From IMG/VR virus record IMGVR_UViG_3300045135_002615, positions 62,001 through 126,000 of that record: 64,000 bases of DNA; one strand, given 5' to 3'. Below are positions 26,749 to 37,600 of this stretch, one piece after another (the first letter of the stretch is position 1; each line of letters starts with the position of its first letter). The notes below the pieces were generated by a model that was given only the letters and a program-made list of their open reading frames with translations, did no database searches and was not told the DNA's origin. Both the position numbers and the translations under genes were made by a program. This DNA comes from a virus.

Positions 26749-27350
26749 TGTGTTAGTCTCCAATACATTTTCTGCACGGTTGATTTTTTACGATTTAACT
26801 TTTCTGAGATGTCCTTCCAAGACAACCCATCTTCCTTCATCTTGAGGAGTTCATCTTTCTCCTCATCTGTCCACTTCTTTGTCTTTGTCTTTGTCTCAAG
26901 CATCAGGTCGTAAGCCTTTTTCCTACAAGCAGTAGCGGTCTTACCTAATGCTTCACCGATGTCTGACCAACTCAAGCCATCTTCAATGAGTGCCTCTAGT
27001 TGTTCTACCTGCTCATCTTTCCAACCTCTAGGGTTTAAGGTGAGCCCTAGTCTTGAGGCTTTGCTCTTAACAGCGGAATGTGTCTTACCTAGCTTGTTAG
27101 CAATACGCACTCCGCTCATACACCACCTTCGGCTTCGCAAGTAGGCAAGTTCTTCATCAGTCCATGTATTGCTTCGGTCAACTACAATGAAATCCCGTTC
27201 TTCTCTCAAACGGATGCCGAGCTTCAGGAGCCGACCTTTAACGGAATATTCGGAACGGTTGAGCCTCTCTGCGAGTTCTTTAGTAGTGCAAAAAGAAGCC
27301 ATCGTTTTGAGGATCAAGTCCTCTTCTTTCGTCCATCTTTTGTAGGTCAT
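26745..27350 (-). CDS. four-repeat SANT/Myb-like DNA-binding protein
   Basis: The 201 residues are almost entirely four tandem Myb/SANT-like helix-turn-helix units, at about 5-48 (RWTKEEDLILKTM), 62-105 (TWTDEELAYLRS), 109-150 (GWKDEQVEQLEA) and 159-199 (KWTDEEKDELLKMK). Each has the leading W-T/K-D/E-E and ends in K/R-x-x-x-L. Repeats 3 and 4 share DGLSW-S/K-D-I and are the closest pair, pointing to recent duplication. Such arrays read long DNA sites, so this is a likely phage transcription regulator. Its leader is a perfect 12-bp inverted repeat (27351-27390), which could be both its own operator and an RNA hairpin over the ribosome site. Confidence 0.8.
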   Translation of the reverse strand: MTYKRWTKEEDLILKTMASFCTTKELAERLNRSEYSVKGRLLKLGIRLREERDFIVVDRSNTWTDEELAYLRSRRWCMSGVRIANKLGKTHSAVKSKASRLGLTLNPRGWKDEQVEQLEALIEDGLSWSDIGEALGKTATACRKKAYDLMLETKTKTKKWTDEEKDELLKMKEDGLSWKDISEKLNRKKSTVQKMYWRLTQ

Positions 27351-27390
27351 ATAAGTGCCTCTCTAATCAGTATGTTATAGAGGCACTTAT
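27351..27390 (-). promoter_or_regulatory. 12-bp inverted repeat immediately before the SANT-like gene
   Basis: ATAAGTGCCTCT (27351-27362) and AGAGGCACTTAT (27379-27390) are perfect arms with a 16-base centre that contains CTATAACAT on the minus strand. In RNA the 3' arm contains the AGAGG ribosome site seven bases before the ATG at 27350. As DNA it would suit autoregulation by the adjacent DNA-binding protein. Confidence 0.6.
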
Positions 27391-27395
27391 ATGTT

Positions 27396-28064
27396 TCAGT
27401 GCATACTACCCCTGAGCATCTTGAGCACCTTGACTATTTTTGACACATCTGCCGCACGGAACGAACTCTCTAACTCATTATACTTTGTACGCAAGGGTTT
27501 GCGAGCCTTCTTAATGAGTCCATCAATCGTCTTGATCGCGGGCTGTGATCTACGGTCTTTGAATTCGAGGAGGAAAGACCTCAGAGCTTCAAGGGGGCGA
27601 GGGTCAAGTTCAAGCCCTGCCTGGGTAAGACCAACCATAGGCTGTATACGATCAATCCAGTAGTCAAGCTCTTTAGCTTTGAAGAGTGTCCTATCACCCT
27701 TAAAGGCTTTTGGGTTCGTGTCTATGGGATACTTTCCATAGAGCACCTGACCTCCTCTATGAGGTCCTCTTTTACTGAAGATTGAGAAGTACCCTTGATG
27801 CACACGCTCTTTGATCTCCTCATGAAGAAACTGCATCGCTTCACTCTCTGTGTAGAACCGATGTGACTTCTTAACAGACATGCTGGGTGAAGATTCTAAG
27901 ACTTGTATCTCGTTGCCCTTGACCACAGCCTCATATTTCCTCCACTTCTTATGGGGGAAGAACAAGGCTACTGCGATTTGGTCTTTCAAGAGGTCGCCCT
28001 CATGATAAACCTTAGTGCCCTTTGGCATCTTCAAAGTGGGGGTTTCAAACGCTCTCTTTAACAT
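27396..28064 (-). CDS. unknown 222-residue protein
   Basis: No family is recognised. The protein is basic and mixed alpha/beta: MLKRAFETPTLKMPKGTKVY at the start, a central FYTESEAMQFLHEEIKERV helix, a Gly/His-rich loop (SKRGPHRGGQ), and a helical C-terminus ending KVLKMLRGSMH. AAAGG lies upstream of the ATG at 28064. It is followed after a 45-base gap by the SANT-like regulator and preceded by a small hairpin. Confidence 0.5.
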   Translation of the reverse strand: MLKRAFETPTLKMPKGTKVYHEGDLLKDQIAVALFFPHKKWRKYEAVVKGNEIQVLESSPSMSVKKSHRFYTESEAMQFLHEEIKERVHQGYFSIFSKRGPHRGGQVLYGKYPIDTNPKAFKGDRTLFKAKELDYWIDRIQPMVGLTQAGLELDPRPLEALRSFLLEFKDRRSQPAIKTIDGLIKKARKPLRTKYNELESSFRAADVSKIVKVLKMLRGSMH

Positions 28065-28082
28065 GACATCACACCTTTATCA

Positions 28083-28105
28083 ATCGTTGGTGATAGAGCA
28101 ACGAT
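28083..28105 (-). promoter_or_regulatory. 7-bp hairpin upstream of the gene at 28064
   Basis: ATCGTTG (28083-28089) and CAACGAT (28099-28105) form a perfect stem with a nine-base loop in the gap between two minus-strand genes. It does not cover the ribosome site. It could mark RNA processing between the structural block and the accessory genes. Confidence 0.35.
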
Positions 28106-28115
28106 AAATCATCTA

Positions 28116-29003
28116 TCAGAGAGCCGTGAACTCCTCCTCACCTGTAGGGGCATCGTCCAAGAGACACTGATAAAGGGTCGTCGGAGGTCTGATCCCCTTA
28201 TGACTATTGAAGTCAGGCACGAACACCCCATCTCTTTCAAGGGGGTTGTAGTACTCTAAGTCTATGTTCGTAACGATGTGGCTCAAGTGATTAGAATCAA
28301 GCATGATTGAAGGATCAAAGTCCTCAAGAACCAAAACCGAACCTGAGAGAGCATTGACTAGTAGCTCGTCCCTCTCTCGGATAAGTTGCTCTCTCAAGTC
28401 ACAGAGCTTCAGTATCCTCGCTTCAAGGTTATTCCTCAAGTGGCTGATCTCTTGAGCAAAGACCTTCTTTACCTTGCGTATCTGACCACCGATCTGATCA
28501 GCTTCTGGGAAGATGTTGGCTTCATTAGAACCGAGCTTACGAGGAGGGTATTTCCATAAGGGCAACCACCCACTCGTATCAACACCTTCAAACTCATCAT
28601 TAGACTCAGGGTACACAACCCCCCCATAAGGCTGTGTCTCTAAAACCCTGAACTCCCCTACTCTCCTCGTGTCATCATCAAAACGACCTTCTGTAAGGTC
28701 TTCGATGAAACGAAATGAGTCAGGGTGGAGGAACATAGAGATGTCAAAGGGGTTACCTCCTTGTGCAATATACGCACGCATGAGCTTCCCTAGTGATGTG
28801 TTAGGATCAACGACAAATCCGTCCCTTGCCTCGGTGCAGGAGTCCCCCTCCACCTTGTAGGCAATAGACACATTACCTATACGAGCAAGTTCAGCGTTAA
28901 TCAACGCAACCCTTGAAGGAGTGTTCTGTCTCTGTAGAAGAACGAACCTTCTAAACTCTAACCATGACCCATGACGAAACATACAAGTCCATCCGAAGCT
29001 CAT
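28116..29003 (-). CDS. probable virion protein at the end of the second structural block
   Basis: The 295 residues (MSFGWTCMFRHGSWLEFRRF...) match no family I know. Features are ARDGFVVDPNTSLGKLMRAY, a long helical region at about 185-225 (KVKKVFAQEISHLRNNLEAR...) and a C-terminal segment ending in Glu-rich EEEF. It starts one base after the stop of the 807-residue protein (TGATATG) with AGGAG upstream, so it belongs to the same minus-strand structural transcript as the giant protein. Confidence 0.5.
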   Translation of the reverse strand: MSFGWTCMFRHGSWLEFRRFVLLQRQNTPSRVALINAELARIGNVSIAYKVEGDSCTEARDGFVVDPNTSLGKLMRAYIAQGGNPFDISMFLHPDSFRFIEDLTEGRFDDDTRRVGEFRVLETQPYGGVVYPESNDEFEGVDTSGWLPLWKYPPRKLGSNEANIFPEADQIGGQIRKVKKVFAQEISHLRNNLEARILKLCDLREQLIRERDELLVNALSGSVLVLEDFDPSIMLDSNHLSHIVTNIDLEYYNPLERDGVFVPDFNSHKGIRPPTTLYQCLLDDAPTGEEEFTAL

Positions 29004-29004
29004 A

Positions 29005-31428
29005 TCAATCTCCTAACAAGGCTTTGAAGAGGTCTATCAGCGTGGTCGGTAAACCTCCCGCAACAACCATCGCTCCTGTGCCGTACCCGTTGTTGATAGG
29101 GGGCTTGTTCTGAGCTCCCATGATAGAGGTTACAAGACCTGCCGTACCATCTGAGATATGGTAAGTGGCGTAGATCCCTTCAGGGAGTCTGAAGTTTAAA
29201 ATGGCATCTATGATAGCTTTGATCTTAGCTATAAACTGCTGTAGTTGAGCGAGGCGTACTTGAAGCCTTTGTATGAACTTAACGACCTCACCCACAATCG
29301 TGTCTAAGCCTGCTACCAAACCCTTCAAGAACAACTTAGTCTCATCCATGAAGCTCAAAAACCCTGCAAGGTCAGTCTCGTAGAAGGGTCGGTAGTTAAT
29401 CCAATCACCTCTGTTCTCCTCACTGACCCCGACAGCAAGTATGCCAAAGCCATTGGTGATTACATCTGCTATGCCTGGTAGATCAAGAACAACTTTCTGT
29501 ACGGCATTGTCGGTAAGCACAAGGCGGAGATATGGGCTCTCATAGTACAGCCCACTACTAATGAACTTGCGAGAATTAGGCAGCCCGTAATCCTGCTGTT
29601 GATCCTCCCATGTGAAGCCGTTGTCCCGCCCATGAGAGAAGCTATAGATGACACCCTCATAATGAACCCCGCCCGAGGTTCCCGTCTTGAAGTATCCGTC
29701 TGCGTCATCTCCCTCTTTTGTCTTCTCAAGTATCTCATAGAGGTTGTACCTATAGTCGTTGATAGCCTCCACCATTGAAGATACACTCGAAAGTGATGAA
29801 GGTGTGGTGGTGTTGAACACCGCTTTGTCTACTAAATAAATAACCCTACTTGCGAAGCTCTCCCTTGAGAGATCAGCTCTAGCATAGAGATATTTACCAC
29901 ACTCCATGTACCCACTAAATCCCATCTTGTTGTAGATTGAGGCGATGTCACTACCATAGTCTGCAAACTCACCTAAAAGTTTATTATTCGCAGCGGTGTC
30001 CCCTACACGACACAACAAGAACGCAGCATAGAAGTTCCTCAGTGCCTTGTAGTACTCATTGAGTCTATTAGTAGGGAAGGTGAAGGTTGTCTCCCCAGAC
30101 CCTAAAGTCAACCCCTTGACTTTAGTCTTGACTTCGGGAACTACATCTATCGTGTATTCAACTAAGCCCTTAGTATTCAGCACCCTCTGCATACCATGTT
30201 GAGTAGTCGTATAGACGGCATCTTGTTCCGCTTCGAGACCATAGATGTTGACATAATATGAGTCTTGGAGGACACCTCCCACTTTTAATGCCTCTGATGG
30301 GATCTCCATACGGAACTCTGAGTCATCTGTGAAGGAGGCTAAGAGTGAAGAGTTGTCATACAAGAAGGTTCGGTAAACCTCCGATACATCTTGACCCTCT
30401 ATCTTGGAGGTGTATATATCATTGTCCCCATAGACCAATAGAGGGGAGTCATTGAAGTCAGGGGTAGGTGTCAAGTCCTTCATCAACCCCTTCTCGACAC
30501 TACCTGAAGATGGCGAGTACTTTGTATCTGAGTCTAACATCACGCTGTATAGATGAGCAGGTACGGGATCAGGGGTTGAGAGTATCTTAGGCTCTATTAC
30601 TTGAGGTTTTCCATACTCGTCATACTCAGCAGGTGTCGATGCCCTTAACACTCCTACACCTAGCTTTTCGTTCCTACTCCTAGATGACACACAAACCAAG
30701 AAGTAAGGTGGTGCAAGGCTCTCACGCAATCTTGTAGGCACACTTGAAGAAGGGGAGGAGCACTTCCATCGCACTACAACCCCATCCGCCTCTTGACCTG
30801 GCAGTCTTGGGTTTGCGGGCGTGGTCACCCCGCCAATCTTGCGGTAGTAGCCTATAGTCACTTGTGTGGGAGGTGGCGTTGAAGGTTGACTATCTTCACC
30901 TAAGAACACCTTCAAGAGCTTTTTGATGGGGAGGATGACATCCTTATAGATACGAGCGACCCCATCTGTACCCACACCCGCAAAGAAGTTCAACGCAAAA
31001 ACCTTCGTATTCTGTGTGAACGCAGGTCTTGTAGGGTCTTGCCTATTTGTCAACCTCTTGATCGCCCTCTGCTCGTATGCGGGGTAGCCCCCTTTTAAGA
31101 GTTGGAGAGGATCTCTCAGTTGCTCTCTATCGTAAGTGAAGTAAAACCCCGCGTTCCTGAAGTCCTCAATCAAGGAGTCCAAGAACGAGATGATTGCTTG
31201 AACAACCACTTTTAACGGGTCAGCTACGTCTAACAAGAAAGAAGACATCAAGTCGAGCACGCCATTGACCAACCTGAAGGTCAAGTTCAACGCTTCAAAG
31301 AAAGCGTCACTACTCTGCTTCGCAGAGATGAGTGCGTCATAGATCTCATTCTCTGCGGGGATGCCAACATGACCCCATGAGTCTCTTGATGGAGACAGAC
31401 TCCCATCTCTTGGATTAGGCTCAGCCAT
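29005..31428 (-). CDS. large virion protein (807 residues)
   Basis: I do not recognise a family. The N-terminus is Ser/Pro-rich, followed by helical, moderately hydrophobic stretches (VNGVLDLMSSFLLDV; LKVVVQAIISFLDSL). The centre is beta-rich, and residues about 680-750 are helical again (FIQRLQVRLAQLQQFIAKIK). The C-terminus has a Gly-rich segment (NNGYGTGAMVVAGG). Size, location between the giant protein and another probable virion gene, and four-base overlap with the small gene upstream all suggest a structural role in tail or baseplate. Confidence 0.55.
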   Translation of the reverse strand: MAEPNPRDGSLSPSRDSWGHVGIPAENEIYDALISAKQSSDAFFEALNLTFRLVNGVLDLMSSFLLDVADPLKVVVQAIISFLDSLIEDFRNAGFYFTYDREQLRDPLQLLKGGYPAYEQRAIKRLTNRQDPTRPAFTQNTKVFALNFFAGVGTDGVARIYKDVILPIKKLLKVFLGEDSQPSTPPPTQVTIGYYRKIGGVTTPANPRLPGQEADGVVVRWKCSSPSSSVPTRLRESLAPPYFLVCVSSRSRNEKLGVGVLRASTPAEYDEYGKPQVIEPKILSTPDPVPAHLYSVMLDSDTKYSPSSGSVEKGLMKDLTPTPDFNDSPLLVYGDNDIYTSKIEGQDVSEVYRTFLYDNSSLLASFTDDSEFRMEIPSEALKVGGVLQDSYYVNIYGLEAEQDAVYTTTQHGMQRVLNTKGLVEYTIDVVPEVKTKVKGLTLGSGETTFTFPTNRLNEYYKALRNFYAAFLLCRVGDTAANNKLLGEFADYGSDIASIYNKMGFSGYMECGKYLYARADLSRESFASRVIYLVDKAVFNTTTPSSLSSVSSMVEAINDYRYNLYEILEKTKEGDDADGYFKTGTSGGVHYEGVIYSFSHGRDNGFTWEDQQQDYGLPNSRKFISSGLYYESPYLRLVLTDNAVQKVVLDLPGIADVITNGFGILAVGVSEENRGDWINYRPFYETDLAGFLSFMDETKLFLKGLVAGLDTIVGEVVKFIQRLQVRLAQLQQFIAKIKAIIDAILNFRLPEGIYATYHISDGTAGLVTSIMGAQNKPPINNGYGTGAMVVAGGLPTTLIDLFKALLGD

Positions 31429-31621
31429 TGGGGTCTACCTTCCTGTTGGCTTGTTGCTCTTTGAGCTGTGTCTGAACTCTCTCAAGGGCATGTATCTGAG
31501 ACTGAACTTGACGAGCTTCCTTCTCATAGTAGTCCTTGAGAGCAATCAAGTTGCTCACAAAGTCCCCTAGCTGAGTACCCTCAAGGTTTGGTCTCTCTGA
31601 CTCACTCTTCCAATCACTCAT
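31421..31621 (-). CDS. small coiled-coil protein between two structural genes
   Basis: These 66 residues (MSDWKSESERPNLEGTQLGD...) form one long predicted helix with heptads (YYEKEARQVQSQIHALERVQ) and a polar tail. It overlaps the giant gene upstream by four bases and the 807-residue gene downstream by eight, so all three are translated together. A chaperone or small connector for the neighbouring giant proteins is a reasonable guess. Confidence 0.55.
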   Translation of the reverse strand: MSDWKSESERPNLEGTQLGDFVSNLIALKDYYEKEARQVQSQIHALERVQTQLKEQQANRKVDPNG

Positions 31622-34600
31622 ATGATGTCCTCCAACGCTGTTAGGTCAGGGTTTTGATAGTCGATCCTATCCATGCGAGGTAAAGTACCTGTCACTCGGT
31701 TCGTCCTCGTATTAATCCATGCATACCTCTTACTCCTCATACCCATAGAAGAGATACCATTCCCTATGAGCGTAACCATACCCTCAAAGAGTGTATGCCC
31801 TTGAGCCTCAAGCTGAGGGTCTTCAACAAGTAGCCTACGATCCGTTAAAGACAGCATTGTGTCCGTGTAAGGGTACGGAGGCTCATGCGGCGTCAAAACC
31901 CCAAAAATCAGGTCATTAGATGGGTGTGTGGGGTCGTTCTCACCTACAAGGTAAATAGAGTCTGTCTGCTCATACGCAGCCCATGTCAAAGGTAGAGGCA
32001 CAAGTTGATTAAACAGCCTTACCCTCTCAGACCATGACAATACTCTCTCCCTGAAAAACAACACAACCTCCGCTAAGTTTCGATCAAGCAAGTCTCTCCT
32101 CTTAAGGATGCGATAAGAGAAGGGCTCTATGCTGTCTGAGCTTGTAGTGTATGTCCCATTGTCGATAGGAGAAGTCACCCTCAAAGGGTTCGAGGTGTCC
32201 CCATCTACAGAAGGTAGGAATATCTCATGTGGGTTTGAACTACCTGAGATAAACTCAACCGTCAAAGATGACCCGTCAACACTAATGACCCTATAGGATC
32301 CCCTGTTGTCATCTAAGGTGTTCGGCTGACCCACACCTAATGGTCCATCGCCTTGTGCAGGAGCACCCCTCTCTAATGGGGCACCCTCAAGAGCTCCTTG
32401 AGGGTCTATCACGAGATAATAATCTGAAGGTGTACCCGTGATTAGCTCAGAGAAGTCTACACTAGTGTCTTCAAGAGTATTCTCCGTAGGCACACGAGCT
32501 GTGGAACTATAGATGAGATCAAAACCATGCTCAAGGAACTCGTTGAAGCTCTGCTCTTGGGGGATCAAGTGTGTTCTTGTAGTCACCTTGAAAGATACCA
32601 TGTCACCATTAGGGTCACCCGATAATGAGATGCCTTTAGCTGAACCTGGTGTAGCCTCAACAATCTTCATCTTGAAGACCTCATCACTTGAGCTGTCGTA
32701 CATAGTGATGTAGTCACCAACCTTCAAGGCTTCATCAAAGTCACCCACTTGAGTGTCCTTGCCCCCTAGTGCCTCTACACCAAAGACATCAACCTTCTTA
32801 GAGGTGAGTGTATAGACGCCATCTGTGAAACTAAGATGGTCAACCAAACCTACCTTCTGCTCATAGAGGTTTTTGAGACCAAGTAGTGAGTTCAACATCT
32901 CAAGCATGATGCGAGAGAACCTCCTGAGCCTACGCACCTTGATCGTACTCACCTCTGTGAATGTCCAAGCAGGTAAGTTACCTAACCCAACTTCATCAGC
33001 AAGTGATCTTACTTGAGAAGTCCCATCATTAAACACCTTTGGTGTCGTACCCCTATAGTCTCTCATTAAGCGAGGGAATGCTCGATCAAGATGGATCGCT
33101 GCTTCCGCCGTGATGGTCAGAGTAAAGCTATCATTAGGCGTTAAGAACCCTTGCCCATAGGTGTTCCCTTGAGGCGTGTCTTCTATCGTAGGGAAGATAG
33201 ACTCCCATGAACCGCCTACTAAATTAGATGGGAGTAAGAGAGCTCTCATGATGCCCTCCTCATCCCTCTCAATATAACTCTCATCTACCGTGACGGATAC
33301 GGACAAACCACCCGCTAAGGTGAGGTCAATGGTTAATGGACTAGCTAATGAAGTTGGGACTTCATAAGGGAGCAAGCCTGTAGCCAAGAAGTTAAAAGGA
33401 ACCTTGTGGATGCCACAAACGACTTGACCACCTGACCCAATAACACTGTTCATCTGTTGGTAGGTGAGCTCCTCTACCTGGTTAGAGTCTACGTTGCCAT
33501 AAGTGGGGTTCTCAGTGCCATTGGCGGATGAGAAGGTGAACGTCATCGAACCGCCATTGATCGAGTCATACTTCAAGCGGATGTAAGACCGATAGAACAC
33601 TTCATCGAAGCTATTGTTCTGTGTAGACGCAGGCTGAGTCAGGTAGTTGTCATTCAAGAGGATGATGGCTTCCATCAAGCCCGACCCATTGTAGTAAAGA
33701 CTCAAGTCGCTGCTGTCTGTCACAAGCGTACCTGTACCATCACCATTATCGAGTACCTCCACTACAGTGGGGAACACTACAGGCAAGATATCGCTAGAAC
33801 CAATCTGCTCTGTGTATGTGGCACTTAACGCTGAAGGGGTTATCCTCTTGACTCGATGAACACCCGCGTTGTGACCTCGCTCAATATAGACCAAGTCACC
33901 CTCTTCAACATTAGCTAATGAACCTTCAAAAGACACAAGGTTCGTCAACTCAGCCGGGGCGGAGTCTGTTGTACCTGTTGGGTCAATCCTGCCATATTCA
34001 CCTGAACCAATGAAGATGACCTCTCCATCTCGAACCTCAGCACCTACAAACAAAGACATAGGATCGTTGGTTCGCTCAATGTCAAAGAGACTCCTTACCC
34101 TCAAGGTGTTGGCGTCAATCACATCCCATGCCTCACCTAGTCGAATATGAGAGTATCCGAAACGACTAAAGGCGTTAGCATAAGACTCAATAAGCTGTGT
34201 TCCTATGCCCCCATACTGCCATACGTTCATTAGTGACCCGTAGACATAGAATAGTGGTGTCACATCTAATGGGGCGACACCACCTCCCGCTGCCAATAAC
34301 ACAGAGGGGTCGGTGTCTGATTGTATCCATGTTGTGAAATCAGCATCTGCATCATAGAAGCTCAACCTGTCCGAGAGGACATACGAGTTAGTATTCAACC
34401 CGAACCTCATGTCGATGCGATAGTTCAAGAAGAAGTCAATAGAGAGCGTCCTCGTGTTTACCCCAATATCCGCAGTCACATCGAGGTCGATGAGGTCTGT
34501 CCATAACGTGTTAGTGATCCATGTCTCATAACCATTAAAAGGCCACTGAGGTTCCTCAGCTAAGGTCAACACATTAGGGATAGGTTGTTGGAGTACGCCA

Positions 34601-37600
34601 ATCGAGGTGGCGGAATAAGACACCGTCAAAATGTTAGTCGCAACCTCAACCACACCCGTAGGTGAAGTCGTTGAGACAATCCATGACGCCCCGTCATACC
34701 TGAACGTGATCTTGTAATGGAACTCATAAGTGGTTGGGGCATACACATGAAGGATGAACGTGCCATTAGTGTTGAACACCTTGTCCATGATGTCCCCTAC
34801 GGGAAAGCCATTACTGAACTCAAACTCCACCAACGACTGATCCCATTCAGAAGTAGCCACGTTGAAGATGAGCGTCTCTTGGAACGTCACACCCGACCCT
34901 AGACCCGAAGGCAACATGTGTACTTGAGCGTTCAAAACCTCATATGAAGCACCATCACTCGGTGTCTCAAAGAAAGGTGGACTCAACTGAGCCCCATCTA
35001 TAGACATGAGCTCCATGATGCCCGTTGCCCCACTACCATCTACCCCACTGTCATCTGGACGAAGTAGAATCAAGTCCCCCTGTCTAGGGGTCTGTTCAAT
35101 GAAGCCATTAAGGTTAGAGAAATCCTCAGATGTCACAAGATGACCACCCGTGATCTGTGTCAGATCATCACGAACCTCATCTGGGTACTCGTACTCTAGC
35201 TCACCTGAATACAAGTTCAACGTCTGTGCTGACCCCGCTTCAAAGTTGGGTTGTATCCCCTCTAATACCTCACGCTCCCCTAGCGTATTCAAGTAAGGGA
35301 GATCATGGTCTCCTGCGTCACATACATCAAGACCCTTGAGAGCAGGATACTCAAAAGGAGAGGTGTTCGTATTGTTGAACGTCACAATACCCTGTAGGGG
35401 AGCATACGCTTCCGGTACGTTCTGACCCGTCAGCTCTTGAAGGGGCCAACTTGGTTCACTCAAGCTCGGTAATGAGATGTCATAAAGCTCCCCCGTTGCT
35501 GTGTTCAACCCTACATCAACTCCGATGCGGAACGTAGAAGGTTGAGCATCAGACTCATCAAGGTCTGCTCTGTAGGAAAGAGCAAGTGTATCCCCCCTCT
35601 TGGGTACATATGTGTAAAGGTCATCCCCGTTGATCGAATACGAGGAAGGCACTCCATTAAGCACCACAAGACACCCTTGATATATCGCACCCACCCTAGC
35701 TGTCTTATATGCTGAAGCACCATCGTAAACAGCCAACTCCGCCTTGTTCAAAAGATCATGGAATACACCATCCACGCTGATCTTCAGCTTATCACCGACA
35801 CTCAACCCTCCAAAAACATGACTAGGGTCACCCGTCAATACATCAGGCGTATCTCCACCGTAAGTGATGAACTGAGAGACATCAGGATAACCTGTAGTAG
35901 AGTCTATCGGAAAGCTCTGTAGTTCCACCGCAGATAAAATGAACGTAGGCTTACCCGCTGACAATGGCTCAAAGTCCGCAAAGCCATCTCGTGAGTAGTT
36001 TACAATCCTGAATCGAGCGGGGCGGCGGGCTAACGTAAGTGAGGTGATGTCTGTAATCCGACCTTGTGCGTCATTCCCAACAAGGGCGATCACGCTGCCA
36101 TTAGTCGTTGAGTCTAAGTCACCTGGTACTCGGTAGGTGTAGTACTCTGTCCGCTCATTAAACAAGCGACTATAAATACTAGGCTCTGAAGCCCTCGCCC
36201 AACGAGCAACATAAGGGGAGACAGGCACTCCCGTAGTGAAGTCAAACACCCTAGACCTGTCCCAACCTACCATCAAGTAGTCGTCTATCTCGTTCTCCAC
36301 CAATGAACCCTGATCTTCCATCAAGGCTGTAAGCTCTCTCACATCATTGACCGACATGGGATCACTAGGCAACATATACCCTTGCTCTAAAGCACGAGCC
36401 GCCAACACTACATAACGAGGATACACCTCCATCGTTAATGGATCCTCAAAACCCGCTCCTCCCCAATCACCTGCTATCGGAAGCTCAAACTTGAACTGAC
36501 CATCATAGTCCCCAACCAAGCTCCCTGTTGCTGTTGAAAGCACACTATCTAAAGGTCTCAAGTACCCGTCATACTCCCGTATGCGATCTCTCGCCACAAA
36601 GTCATCCGCCAACAAGTCATACAGACCAAGCCCCACCCCCTTAAAGGTCTGTTCCGTAGCTACGCTCTTACCACTCGTAGTCCTTGACCTCAAAGACTCC
36701 GCCTTCAAGCGACTCGCCACAATAGACCCATATACACCCTTGTCCATAATCGTCACTTGGAACGTGTCCGGTGACTCAACTACACAACCTGCCGTCACGG
36801 GCAACCCCGTATAATCCGTAGGTACCCTCCTCTCCGTATAGCTCACACTATATCTAGGATAACTGACACGACCCCCCGCCACTTGAATAGGACTCAATAC
36901 ACCCCTTGCTGTGTGAAGGAAGTAATACTGATCACCTCCTACTACACCATCTACCAGCTCAACCTCACCCTCCCTTAACTCATAGTCACGACCCTCGATG
37001 AGTAGCGTAGCTACCCCTCCACGGTACCTAAGCAACTTGTAATCAATACCCACCACAGAGGTCGATAGGCTCAAGACCTTGTCTCCCTCAAAATAAGACG
37101 CCCTCAAGCTCACCAATAGACGAGTACCCGATGAGGTGTATGAGTGTGCCCTCACCTGACCCTCTGCAACCAAGATCGTCACACCCTCCTCTACCCTGAC
37201 CGTAGACACCCTGTAACACACACCATCCGTGATCACTAATGAGCCCGATCCCATTAACGGACTCAAGTCACCACTCAATCTCAACTCCGTACCCCGTGCT
37301 ACCGACTCTACACGCACCCCCTCAACCTGTCTAAATGATGAACGGAGCTCATACCCGTCATACACTACAACAGGTACGTTCAGCACATCAAAGCTCTCTG
37401 CCTCTAATGAACTCAGCGGCGTTGGACTCAAACCAACTTCACTCGCAGTAACGGAAGTCACAAAGAACTTTGAGAACCCTATAGAGATCAAATCACCCAC
37501 TGACACTCTGTCTCTCACGTCTACAGGACAAGTCATCGTTGACACACCACTCGACAACGAGAACTTCGGAACCTCAACTCCCGAAGACAACCTCAACACA

